This document shows, one piece after another, positions 43,829 to 53,631 of a stretch of 64,000 bases of DNA (the first letter of the stretch is position 1; every line of letters starts with the position of its first letter). The notes under the pieces are model-generated. The model was not told the origin of the DNA. It searched no databases and saw only the letters and a program-made list of their open reading frames with translations. The stretch comes from Acidobacteriota bacterium (GTDB taxonomy: Bacteria; Acidobacteriota; Blastocatellia; Pyrinomonadales; Pyrinomonadaceae): assembly GCA_019242475.1 (NCBI GenBank), contig JAFAVK010000102.1:45005-109004 (forward strand). Reading direction: 5' to 3'. Position numbers and translations under genes: made by a program.

Positions 43829-44677
43829 ATGGCTGAAGAGAAATTGCCACGTCTGACCGAGGCGCACGTCCGCGAGCTGGCGAGCGAGAAGAGCTTCGAC
43901 CGCGGCGAAGCTTACTACCACGACGGCTCCGTCCTGGAGCCCGTCCGTCAGGAGAGGGAGCTACGAGCCCAGTGCCAGGGCTCGGACTACGAGCCCTATC
44001 AAGTCAGCGCGACGCTCGGCAAAAGCGGTATCGCCGACACCTCCTGCACATGCCCATACGACTACGGCGGCATCTGCAAGCACATCGTCGCCCTGCTCCT
44101 TACCTACGTCCACGAGCCGCAGTCGTTCCGCCCCATCCCGCCCCTCTCGGAACTGCTCGCCGGACGCAGTCGGGAGGAACTGCTCACCCTCGTCGGCGAG
44201 CTAATCAGGCGAGAGCCGGAGTTGCTCTCGCTGGTCGAACTCTTTGGAGATACGGGGCGGGCAGGACAGGGCATGCCGCCGGACGTGGCAACTTACCGCC
44301 GACAGACGCGGCGGGCACTCCGTCACGAGAGCGAGCGCAAAGTAGAGAAAGAGTTACGTGCGCTGCGGGAACTGGCCGCCGCCTCGGCCCGGGCCGGCGA
44401 CTGGCTGAACGCCGGCGCGATCTATCACGCCGTCCTGGACGAGGCCGTTCGCGGGTACGATGACATGCTGCGCGAAATAGACGAGGACGGCCGTGTCGCC
44501 GTCGTCATAGACGAGTTCGCATTGGGGCTGAGCCAATGCCTCAAGAGAAGTACTGCCGACGCCGAGACCCGCCGGGCGTGGTTGGAGGCGCTCTTAGAGG
44601 CCGAGCTGACCGACATCAAGATGGGCGGGCTCGACCTCGCGCCCAGCGCCCGCGAGGCGGCCGCAGCCACATCCTGA
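43829..44677 (+). CDS. SWIM zinc-finger protein, probably 3'-truncated by rearrangement
   Basis: SCTCPYDYGGICKHIVALLL (SWIM CxCx..CxH); last codons AREAAAATS lie antisense to an ornithine cyclodeaminase remnant. Confidence 0.75.
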   Translation: MAEEKLPRLTEAHVRELASEKSFDRGEAYYHDGSVLEPVRQERELRAQCQGSDYEPYQVSATLGKSGIADTSCTCPYDYGGICKHIVALLLTYVHEPQSFRPIPPLSELLAGRSREELLTLVGELIRREPELLSLVELFGDTGRAGQGMPPDVATYRRQTRRALRHESERKVEKELRALRELAAASARAGDWLNAGAIYHAVLDEAVRGYDDMLREIDEDGRVAVVIDEFALGLSQCLKRSTADAETRRAWLEALLEAELTDIKMGGLDLAPSAREAAAATS

Positions 44678-44862
44678 AGCGCCGTGCCCGTCGAGTCAAA
44701 GATGACGATCTCTTCATTCGACGTGCGCGCGGGCTTCCTGCCCACGATGATCTCGCCCAGCTCGGCGTACACGTTGTCCCGGGTGACGACGCCCGCTTCG
44801 AGAGCGTGATGGAGATCCCCGATGGCGGCGCACTGCTCAAGAATGTCAATTCTGTGACCTGA
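44648..44862 (-). pseudogene. Ornithine cyclodeaminase-family C-terminal fragment
   Basis: Minus strand: GHRIDILEQCAAIGDLHHALEAGVVTRDNVYAELGEIIVGRKPARTSNEEIVIFDSTGTALQDVAAAAS, the conserved OCD C-terminal segment, with no remaining N-terminal part. Confidence 0.75.
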
Positions 44863-45047
44863 CCTCGAAGGACTGTAGAGAGAGAATCGAAGCGCAGAGT
44901 GAAGAGATGCTGACGACGGCAGAGTTTTAGCTCCCGACACTTGGCCGCCGGCGTGGCGGTCGTTCTCACTACACAACGCTCGATGACTACCCCGCCGCGC
45001 GAAGACGTGCCCGGGGATGGAACTCGTCTGCCTACAAGCACCGCCAC

Positions 45048-45147
45048 GTGATACGTAAGACGTTCAAGTACAGGCTCTACCCGACGAAGCGGCAGGCCGA
45101 CATCCTCGACGGCCAACTGGCAGAGGCGTGCCGGCTCTACAACAGGG
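45048..45147 (+). mobile_element. TnpB (IS200/IS605-type) N-terminal remnant
   Basis: MIRKTFKYRLYPTKRQADILDGQLAEACRLYNRV resembles TnpB N-termini (YKYRLYPTKEQ..L...YN); homology lost at 45147. Confidence 0.7.
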
Positions 45148-47730
45148 TTAAAAGATTATGTCGAACCCGCCGGAGAAGAACCTATGATAGGGTGCGAAGA
45201 ACTGGCCGAAGTGCGGGTCTGCGGTGTTGAGGCGTACGTCTCGCGGGTTAAAGTGATCGGTCAAGTTAAAGCCGCGCAGTGACAAGCGGACGCCGTACTT
45301 CTTCGTGACCTGAAACTCTTTGGCAACCTCCACGTCGAGCGAGACGAACGCGGGGAAGCGTGTCGCGTCCGAATTGCGCACGCCGACGAAGTTCTGCTCC
45401 GCGTCGCGCACCGAGTAGGGAAAGCCTGTGCGAGCCTCGAAGATGGGCGCGAGCGTGACGCGGTGCGGCAGGTTGAATGTGCCCCATGCGAGCAAGCGGT
45501 TGGGCACGTCGAACGGCAGGTTGCCGTACTGGCTCGCGCGAATGACGGGCGCGCCGAAGTCGCCGAAGTAGCTGTTGAAGTCGTTGAGGTCGCCGCGCGC
45601 ACGCGAGCGCACGTAGGAGACGAAGAACTGATCCTTGTTCGGCAACTTGAGGCGGGCCGTTAATTCCAGCGCGCGGTAGGCGGCCTCGCCCGCCGAGCGC
45701 AGCACGATGCCGCTGCGCCCTCTGAAGTCGAGTTCGGGGTTGACGATGTAGATGTGCTCGGTGCGGCTGACGGTCAGGTTCGCGCGCAGGAAGAGCGAGG
45801 GCGTGACGGTCTGATCCAGTTGAATGTTCCAGCGCAGGTTTTCGGGGACGAAGCCGGCGTCCGTGTTGGCCCCGCGGCGGAAGTCGAGCGGTTCGACGGG
45901 CTTCGTGTCCACGAGCACGTTGGCGAAGTGCCGGCGGTCTAACACTGTCATGCCGTCAACATCAAATCGCGTGACGGTGCGCGAAGGGTAGCGGGCGAAG
46001 CTGCGGACGTTGAGCGGCACTTTGTCGTAGAAGAAGCCGATGCCGCCGCGCAAGACCGTCCGGTCGCCCTTGAACGGAGACCACGCGAAGCCGGCGCGCG
46101 GCGCGAGGTTGTGTTCGTCCGCGATCTGCAGGTTCTCAAAACGAAGACCCACGTCGAAGCTCAGATTGGGTCGCGCGAGCAGGCGATCTTGGGCGAAGCC
46201 GACGTACTCGCGGTTTCCGGTTTCAATCAGTCGCACACTGTGAAAGACGATGCGCTCGGCGAGCGTGCCGTCGGCGCGCGTGATGTTGACGGGGCGTGCG
46301 GCGTAGTTCAGGTGGTTGCGGACGCTGTTGAAATCGAAGCCTAATTTGATCTCGTGCCCGGCGCGGAGGAGGCGTTCTGCGGGGAACGTGTAAACCTCGA
46401 ACAGTTCCAAGCGGCGCGAGCGGCGCGCTTGCGTGGCGAAGTAGTTGCCCAGCTCAAACGTCGGCGTCAACGTCTGCTCGTCAGTGCCTTGTCCCCACAC
46501 ATCCGCGTCGAAGCGTTTGAACGAGAAGGCGGATTGCAGCAGCCCGCCGCCGAGTTCGTAGTGGTCGCGCGCGGCGAGGACGTAATCTTTCTGCCTGTAG
46601 TTCGGCGTGACGGGTTGCGGGCGGAAGAAGTCGAGGTTGACGAACTGGTCGCGCTCTGGGAAATAGCCGAAAGTGAAGCCCTGCGTGTGCCGGTGATTGA
46701 GGATCAGATCGAACTGTGTGAACGAGCTGTAGCCCTCGGTCTTCGTCTCGTTGGACGGAAATGAGAGGCCGCGCACGGGCTGCTTGGCGATGCTGTAAGC
46801 GAGCGACTGCGACAGGAACAGACGGTCTTTCAGCAGGGGGCCGTTGAAGTTCAGCCGCGGCGCGTCTTCGGCGATGCCGACCGGATGGCCGCCGACGAAG
46901 CGCACGTCGGGCAAGAAGTCGTTGACCTCGAAGTGCCATGCCTCGCTGCCGCGCCGCGTCTCGACGGCGGTGACGCCGCCGGTGAACTGCCCGTACTCGG
47001 CCGTGTAAGGGTGCTGGAAGACCTGCACCGACTCGACCGAGTCAATCGGCAGGTTCAGGCGGAAGTTGCCGCTCGCCGGGTCGGCCGCGTTGAGGCCGTT
47101 GATTAGCAGCGCGCTCTGCGGCTCGCCGGCGCCCTCGATGCTGATCTCGCCGGTGGCGGAGCGGACGACGCCGGGGATGAGCGGCAACGCCTCTTCGACG
47201 CGCGCGGCGGCGAGCGGCAGACGTTGGAGCGACTGGCGCTTGAGATTGCCGGCCGGCGTTGACGCGCCGGTCTCGACGCCCGTCGCTTCGTCCACCGCGG
47301 CGGCGACGGTGACGCTCTCCGCCACCGCCGCGACCTTCAACGTGACGACAATCTCGTGCGGCGCGTCCGCCTTGACGACGACGTCGCTCAGGTTGAGCGT
47401 CTCAAAGCCCTGAAGCTCTACGCGGAGCGTGTAGGTCGCGGGCGCGAGTGTGGCGGGGAAAGTCGCCACGCCTTGCTCGTCCGTGGTCGCGCGGGCGGCG
47501 GGCGCTGCACGCTCGTCGCCGCGAAACAGCAGACAGGTCGCGCCCGGCACCGCGCGTTGTTGCGCGTCCTCGACCGTCAAGCGCAAACCCGCCGGCGTCG
47601 GCGCAAGTTGTTGCGCGGGCGTGCGCGGGCCGATGAATGAGAGCGCCAGCAGGAGGCAAGCGAGCGTCGTGAGCGGGCGCGGCGCGGACGCATACGGCGG
47701 GCGGGGGAGCTGTTCGACGGGGCATTGCAT
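45148..47730 (-). CDS. TonB-dependent receptor-like outer membrane protein with CarboxypepD-reg domain
   Basis: ATTDEQGVATFPATLAPATYTLRVELQGF; plug region LPLIPGVVRSATGEISIEGAGEPQSALLINGLNAADP; barrel ending FFSGGFDIIF. Confidence 0.85.
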   Translation of the reverse strand: MQCPVEQLPRPPYASAPRPLTTLACLLLALSFIGPRTPAQQLAPTPAGLRLTVEDAQQRAVPGATCLLFRGDERAAPAARATTDEQGVATFPATLAPATYTLRVELQGFETLNLSDVVVKADAPHEIVVTLKVAAVAESVTVAAAVDEATGVETGASTPAGNLKRQSLQRLPLAAARVEEALPLIPGVVRSATGEISIEGAGEPQSALLINGLNAADPASGNFRLNLPIDSVESVQVFQHPYTAEYGQFTGGVTAVETRRGSEAWHFEVNDFLPDVRFVGGHPVGIAEDAPRLNFNGPLLKDRLFLSQSLAYSIAKQPVRGLSFPSNETKTEGYSSFTQFDLILNHRHTQGFTFGYFPERDQFVNLDFFRPQPVTPNYRQKDYVLAARDHYELGGGLLQSAFSFKRFDADVWGQGTDEQTLTPTFELGNYFATQARRSRRLELFEVYTFPAERLLRAGHEIKLGFDFNSVRNHLNYAARPVNITRADGTLAERIVFHSVRLIETGNREYVGFAQDRLLARPNLSFDVGLRFENLQIADEHNLAPRAGFAWSPFKGDRTVLRGGIGFFYDKVPLNVRSFARYPSRTVTRFDVDGMTVLDRRHFANVLVDTKPVEPLDFRRGANTDAGFVPENLRWNIQLDQTVTPSLFLRANLTVSRTEHIYIVNPELDFRGRSGIVLRSAGEAAYRALELTARLKLPNKDQFFVSYVRSRARGDLNDFNSYFGDFGAPVIRASQYGNLPFDVPNRLLAWGTFNLPHRVTLAPIFEARTGFPYSVRDAEQNFVGVRNSDATRFPAFVSLDVEVAKEFQVTKKYGVRLSLRGFNLTDHFNPRDVRLNTADPHFGQFFAPYHRFFSGGFDIIF

Positions 47731-48208
47731 AGCAGCGGGGTACGAGGGTTAGCGATCCGTTCTTCGTTGCTGTCCGTCCGGCGGGCGTGTTTCGGCGTCT
47801 GAACGCGCCACATAATGAATGACACGCTTAGCTCTTGTCCAGCCCCGATTGCGGTTAGAATGCGCGCGTCCGACTACCGCTTTGCCCGGTAGCGAGCGTC
47901 ATAGAGGAGTGAGGCTTTAGGTCTGAGCTAACAAGGGCCACTCGCCGATGTCTTACATCTTAAAGTTAACGACATTCTCATGAAGGCAGTCATCTATCAT
48001 GCGTGGCCTTGAACAATCGTGAAGATGCAATGAATCTTATTTGAATAAATGTGCAAAGATATCCTGCGTTCACCAAAGATGACTGTTTGCCCGTGCCTTC
48101 TCACTCGCCGAGCGCGTTACATGCATGAAGGCCGGGCGGCCCTGACGCGAGTACATCATAGTGGGCTTAGTCCCACTCTAATCGTGTGGCGTAAGCCGCG
48201 CGGCATGC

Positions 48209-49888
48209 CTACCATTTGACTCGTTTGAGGTCAGGCCCGACGATGTGCCCGAAGGAGCCGGGGGGCTCGTGGGCCACGTCGTGCGTGACGTGGCCCGCGT
48301 ACCAGATGACCACGTCCTGGTTGTTGACCGACTCGCCGTTGACGAACTTGTCTATGTCGGCCTCGGTCGTGCAGCCGAAGCCCCAGGTGCAGTTGACGCC
48401 GTCGTCCAGCTCCGTCGCGCGGTAGCGCAGAATCCACACGTCGCCGCGCGGGTAGGGCGCGTCGGGCGAGGTCGCCGCCTGGCCGTCTTCGGGGCCGGGG
48501 ACGATGTCGTAAGCCTCGCCCGTCTGGCTGTTCTCCACACGCCACTTGCGGTTGTGCGAGGGGTCGCGCGGACGCCTGATCTCGAACTGCTTCGTATGCC
48601 AATTCGAGTTGCCGATGATGGGCGGGTCGTTGAACTCGCGCACGATGTTGTTGCCGGGCGTGCGGATGTCGAAGTCGAAGCGCCAGTAGACGTGGTGGTG
48701 GTGGACGTTGCAGACGCACGACGAGGTGTCCACCGCCGAGAAGCCGAAGCGCGGGCGGATGGTGCCGTCCGTGTGCAGCCGCCACATGCTGACGTAGCGG
48801 TACCAGCCCGCCTCCATCTCGCTGACGAGCACGACCTCCTGCCCCTGCACGTAGATGCCCACGCCGAGGAAGTTCCCCGCGTCGGAGCCGGTGTCGAGGA
48901 TGGTCGTCGCGGGCGTGGGGCACAGGCGGAAGCCGGGCGCTACGTCCGTGCCCGTCGCCTGGATCATGCCCTCCTCGTACTGCCAGTCGCGGAAGGGGCC
49001 GCAGGCGTCGTTGTCGTACTTGACGTTGAGGATGGGGACGTGCGCGCGGTAGAGCACACGCTTGCCCTTGTAGTCCACGAAGCGCAGCTCGACGCCCGAG
49101 CCGCGCGTCCCCGAGGAGGATGAGGGGCGCACGACGAGGAATTTCCAGACGACCTTGCCCCCCTGCGTGACCGTGACCCAGACCTGCCCGGCCGTGCCGC
49201 GCGTCGCCGTCTGCTGCCCGGCGTAGGGCTGGCCGCACGTCGTAGGCCCGGCCATCGAAGAGTCGGGCGCGCCGCGCTCGAAGCGGCCGACGGCGCGCTC
49301 GCGAAGGCTGACGCCGACGATCTCGTGTCGCGTATCCTCGCCGACCGACGAGAGCCCGACGGCCACGGCCCTTTCGACGCGGCCGTCCGGTTGCGTCGTG
49401 CCGACGAGCGGCGGCATCGGGCGGTACGGGCGAAGGCGCTGCTCGCGCAAAGAAGTCCCGAAGGTTTCACCCCCGGTGATGACCCTGACCGCCTCCTCGA
49501 ACTCCTCGTTCGTCGGCAGCGGCTGATCGCCCGAGACTTCGACGGCGAGACGCTTCGGGCTGTCGAGACGCCCCTCGGCGCGGACGGTGCGGTTGTTGGT
49601 GTAGTCGTAGATCGTCGCGCGGAAGCGCTCCGGCGCTTGGGGCGGGCGGGCGCTTTTCGTCTCCGGATCGTCGTCCACGACCTCAAGAGACAATAGTCTG
49701 GTACGAGCCCGCCCGAGTTGCTCGCGCACCGCCGGTGCTTGAAGCACGGCGCGTCCTAACTCTTCGAGCGCGGGCTGCTCGGGGCCGCGCGGCTCGAACT
49801 TCAGCTTCAACTCGTCGTCACGCAAGGATGACGACGCCCGCTTGGTAGCTGCACGCGACGTTCGACCTTTCTTACTGGTGGTAGCCAT
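48209..49888 (-). CDS. Copper amine oxidase-like protein
   Basis: HHHHVYWRFDFDI (Cu ligands HxH), DVVIWYAGHVTHDVAHEP (third His), RVLYRAHVPILNVKYDNDACGPF, WYRYVSMWRLHTDGTI at the TPQ position. Confidence 0.75.
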   Translation of the reverse strand: MATTSKKGRTSRAATKRASSSLRDDELKLKFEPRGPEQPALEELGRAVLQAPAVREQLGRARTRLLSLEVVDDDPETKSARPPQAPERFRATIYDYTNNRTVRAEGRLDSPKRLAVEVSGDQPLPTNEEFEEAVRVITGGETFGTSLREQRLRPYRPMPPLVGTTQPDGRVERAVAVGLSSVGEDTRHEIVGVSLRERAVGRFERGAPDSSMAGPTTCGQPYAGQQTATRGTAGQVWVTVTQGGKVVWKFLVVRPSSSSGTRGSGVELRFVDYKGKRVLYRAHVPILNVKYDNDACGPFRDWQYEEGMIQATGTDVAPGFRLCPTPATTILDTGSDAGNFLGVGIYVQGQEVVLVSEMEAGWYRYVSMWRLHTDGTIRPRFGFSAVDTSSCVCNVHHHHVYWRFDFDIRTPGNNIVREFNDPPIIGNSNWHTKQFEIRRPRDPSHNRKWRVENSQTGEAYDIVPGPEDGQAATSPDAPYPRGDVWILRYRATELDDGVNCTWGFGCTTEADIDKFVNGESVNNQDVVIWYAGHVTHDVAHEPPGSFGHIVGPDLKRVKW

Positions 49889-50249
49889 ACTCTCCGCTCC
49901 TCTCCGGGTCGGTGTGAAAAGGCGGGCGCACCGCGGCGCGCGCTGCTAACGACCTGACAGTGCTGATTCGCAAGACTGCGTGACGGGTGAGCGTTAGAAG
50001 TCAGCCGTCGGGTGATGTGTGGCTGACGAATGCTCGGCGTTCGCAGTGGGCCAATAAGATCGGGGACGTTGACGCTCGCGAGCCTCCGTGTAAAACGCGA
50101 GGTGAGGCTCAGCCGGGGTTGATACTCTCGCCGGTTCCTGAAGCGGGCGAAGCCTATTTCAACGCCGGTTGAATGTCAAGGATTAACTTGTCCTACACGG
50201 CCCGGTGTTGGAGGCAGGATGGCTAAAGTTGCTGGAACGCCTTACTCAC

Positions 50250-50312
50250 GGCGACAGGCGCGCCGGGAGCGTGGTGACGATTAGCTCCCGTGCCTTCCGC
50301 GCGCCTGTCGCC
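50250..50312. repeat. Long imperfect stem-loop (14-bp outer plus 6-bp inner perfect arms)
   Basis: GGCGACAGGCGCGC-c-GGGAGC-N13-GCTCCC-N9-GCGCGCCTGTCGCC downstream of the lysyl oxidase gene. Confidence 0.7.
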
Positions 50313-50373
50313 TCTGTCTTAACACCGCCGAACGACGGGCATACTTCCATGAACCCGTCATGCGCCTTGCCGC

Positions 50374-51264
50374 TCAGTCAATCGGCTCGGAGGTGATCTG
50401 CGGCTGGTTCTTGAGCGGGCCGACGCCCTGCTTGCCGGGGTGGTCGGGGATGTTGATGGAAATCTCCGAGACGTTGTTCTCGTAGTTCGACTCCGGCAAC
50501 TGGTGGCAGACGCCCGGGTGGTTCGGGTCGGCGTAGCGGCATATCTCGCCGGGGCCGGGGACGAAGCCGGGGTTGACCGTGATGCGTATCGTGTAGTTGC
50601 CCGGCGGCACGACGGGTTGACCGTCGCCGCCGTCGAGAACGAAATACTGCCCGCCGAGCTTCCAGACGTAGGTGTCGGCCCAGCCTTTGCTGATGCCCTG
50701 GTTGCCGACGATCATCGGGCTCGTGGCGGTGGCCGGCGCGCCGCAGCTCAGGTAGTTGCGGTCGTTGTTCGCCGGGCCGGGGTAGGGCTGGTACTTCTCG
50801 ACGTCGATCATGCAGAAGCCGCGCTTGGCCGCCCGCCAGACGTGGCCCGTGCGCGGGTCGATCAACTCGTAGAGCGTGTAGTGCTTGAAGTGGTAGTGCT
50901 GGTGGCACGTGGCGAACTCGTAGAGGCCGTCGCCCGCGGCGACGTGCGCGTTCGGGTCGCCGAGGACGAGGTCTGCGTCGCCGATGTTCGGGGTCGAAAC
51001 CGTGAAGCGGATGAGCGTGTGGTCACCGGGGGTGATGCCGCCCTCCTCGACACTGCAAAAGCCTGCCTTGAGGTTTTCGACTCGCACGACCCAGTTCTGC
51101 AAAAGCCTCTTCTGGTCAACGATGAGGTCGGGCAGCCCCGCCTGCGCGGTCGGGGCCTTTGCCGTGATGGCCGCCGATGAGTTACGCGGGACTGCTTGGG
51201 AGAACAGCGCCAGCCCGGCGGCCAGCAGGGTTAAAGCGAAACAGATCGTGGCTCTCTTTATCAT
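50374..51264 (-). CDS. Lysyl oxidase family protein
   Basis: Signal peptide MIKRATICFALTLLAAGL; FATCHQHYHFKHYTLYELIDPRTGHV (Cu-binding His cluster); KRGFCMIDVEKY; ESNYENNVSEISINIP. Confidence 0.85.
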   Translation of the reverse strand: MIKRATICFALTLLAAGLALFSQAVPRNSSAAITAKAPTAQAGLPDLIVDQKRLLQNWVVRVENLKAGFCSVEEGGITPGDHTLIRFTVSTPNIGDADLVLGDPNAHVAAGDGLYEFATCHQHYHFKHYTLYELIDPRTGHVWRAAKRGFCMIDVEKYQPYPGPANNDRNYLSCGAPATATSPMIVGNQGISKGWADTYVWKLGGQYFVLDGGDGQPVVPPGNYTIRITVNPGFVPGPGEICRYADPNHPGVCHQLPESNYENNVSEISINIPDHPGKQGVGPLKNQPQITSEPID

Positions 51265-51568
51265 CTTAGGTGGGTTTCGATGAGCCGGCTGGAGCGCGGC
51301 CCATCCGGGACGCCTTTCACATCCCGCTGGAAATGTTTTTGCCCCTTGGATAGAGCGCGTCGCGATACCAGATGGGTGAGAAGGCAGAGAACCGAGTCCG
51401 GGCCTCGGTGTCGCACGGGACAAGCAGCGGTCTTGTATCTTAAATCCGCGGGCGGGTCAATGGATAATCCGGGCAGTCGCGCGGCCCACGGCGGCAGCGG
51501 AGATGCCTCTCGTATATAATCCCGCCGCTCTTTTAAGCCCGTCAGACAGCTTACGCGGCCGGCTGGTG

Positions 51569-53622
51569 ATGAAGATACGCATGAAGGGTTGGGCCGCCCT
51601 CGCGGTCATTCTCCTCCCCGTCGCAATCGTCTCCCGCGCTTCGGGCGAGGGAAGCCTGCCCGTGCGTGGCGGGAGCGTCGTCGTCGCGATCTCCTCCGAC
51701 CCCGGCGGCCTGAACCCGGCCGTCACGACGCAGGGCGGCGTGCATCTCATCTGCGGTTCGATCTTCAGCGGTCTCGTCGCACACGACTTCCAACTCAACC
51801 CCGTGCCCGACCTCGCAGAGAGTTGGGACGTGTCCCCCGACGCGCGTGTCTACACGTTCCGCCTCGCGCCGGGTGCCGTGTTCCACGACGGCGAGCCTGT
51901 CACCTCGGAGGACGTGCGCTTCACGTTTGAAGAGCTGCTTCTGAAGTTCCACTCGCGGACGCGCGCCTCCATCGGCGACAACCTGCGCCGCGTGCTGACG
52001 CCCGACCCGCACACCGTCGTCTTCGAGTTCGAGAGGCCGTACGCGGCCTTCCTCTAACTTGTGGATGTGACGAACGCCCCCGTCATGCCGAAGCACCTCT
52101 ACGAAGGCACAGACCCGCTCACCAACCCGCACAACACGCGACCCGTCGGCAGCGGCCCCTTCAAGTTTCAGGAGTGGCTCAAGGGCGACCACATCACGCT
52201 CACGAGGAACGATCAATACTTCAAGGCGGGTAAGCCTTACCTCGACCGAGTCGTCTACCGCGTCATGCCGAGCGCGTCGGCCGCGGCCATCGCCTTCGAG
52301 AAGGGCGAGGTGGACTACTTCCTCAACCCCACCCCGCTCGACGTGTCGCGCCTGAAGAACCTGCCCTGCGTCGTCATCTCCGACAAGGGGCGCGAGGGCT
52401 ACGCGACGGTCGAGACGCTGATCCCCAATCTCACGCACGCACCGCTCAATGACCTACGCGTCCGCCGCGCGATGGCGCACGCGATAGACAAAGATTTCCT
52501 GGTCGATAAGGTTCTGTTCGGGATGGGTGCGCCCGCGACCGCGCCTGCTCGCGCCTGCTCGCGTGGGCTTACAACCCGAACGTGGAGACGTACGCTAAAG
52601 ACATCAATCTCGCCAACAGACTGCTCGACGAAGCCGGGCAGCCGCGGGACGCTGACGGAGGGCGTTTCAAACTGAAGTTCGTCGTCGCGTCCACTTACGT
52701 CAAGGTGGCCGAGGCCGTCCGCGACCAACTGCGGGAGGTAGGCATCGCCGTAGATTTACAGCAGATGGAGTTCAGCGCGGCGGTCGAAGCCGTCTACGTC
52801 AAAAAGGACTTCGACCTTGCCTACGTCTCCTTCGAGAACGGCCCCGACCCCGACATCGGCGTCAAGCGCACGGTCGTCTCCACAAACATCGGCCCCATCC
52901 CTTTCTCCAACGGGGCGGGCTACCGCAACCCGAAGGTTGACGACCTCTTCGCGCGCGCGGCCTCTGAACTCGACAGGCATAAGCGGGCCGCACTCTACTT
53001 CGAGGCGCAGGACATCCTCGCCAGAGACATCCAGTGTTGCCAGTCTTCGGCGGCGATGACTTCGGAAGGGCCGATAGCGGCTTACCGCGACCGCTCTGAG
53101 GAAGAGGTCCGCGACATCCACTACGTGCGGAAGCAGTCGGCCGGATGGAGCGCGCCTGCGCCCGTGCACGCCGACAACTGGAAGATCAACGCCTGCCCGG
53201 TCAACGGCCCCTCGGTCGCGGCCGACGGCCGCCGCGTCGCGCTCGCGTGGTACACGGAAGAAGGCGACAAGCCGCGCGTGCAGGTCGCATTATCAACGGA
53301 CGCGGGCGCTACCTTCGGCCCGGCCGCGCGCGTTGACGACGGCGGGGCGATGGGCAGGGTGGGCGTGGTGTTGCTGGCCGACGGCTCGGCGCTCGTGAGC
53401 TGGATGTCGGGCGGCACCGACGGCGGGGCCAACAAGATCAGGCGCGTCGCGCCCGACGGCACGCTCGGGCCTGTGGCCGTCATCGCCCGAACGGACCCGT
53501 CACGCTCAAGCGGCTTCCCGCGCATGGCGCAGCTCGGCGACACCGTCTACGTCGCCTGGACGCAGTTCGGTAAGCCGTCGCAGGTGCGCGTAGCCACCGC
53601 CGACGTGAGCGCATTCAGGTGA
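51569..53622 (+). pseudogene. Chimeric pseudogene: peptide ABC-transporter solute-binding protein (in-frame stop and frameshift) joined to a sialidase/BNR-like C-terminal fragment
   Basis: GSVVVAISSDPGGLNPAVTTQ...PYAAFL* stop at 52055; LVDVTNAPVMPKHLYEGTDPLTNPHNTRPVGSGPFKFQEW; frame change near 52547; LLAWAYNPNVETYAKDINLANRLLDEAG; from about 53031 CCQSSAAMTSEGPIAAYRDRSEEEVRDIHYVRKQSAGWSAPAPVHADNWKINACPVNGPSVAADG. Confidence 0.8.
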
Positions 53623-53631
53623 ATTGGAAGG

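Noticed and set aside
43829-44677. Intact SWIM protein
   Set aside because: The C-terminal codons are antisense to an ornithine cyclodeaminase fragment, indicating truncation by rearrangement.
45048-45230. Functional TnpB or complete IS200/IS605 element
   Set aside because: Only ~33 N-terminal residues match; catalytic RuvC region, TnpA and element ends are absent.
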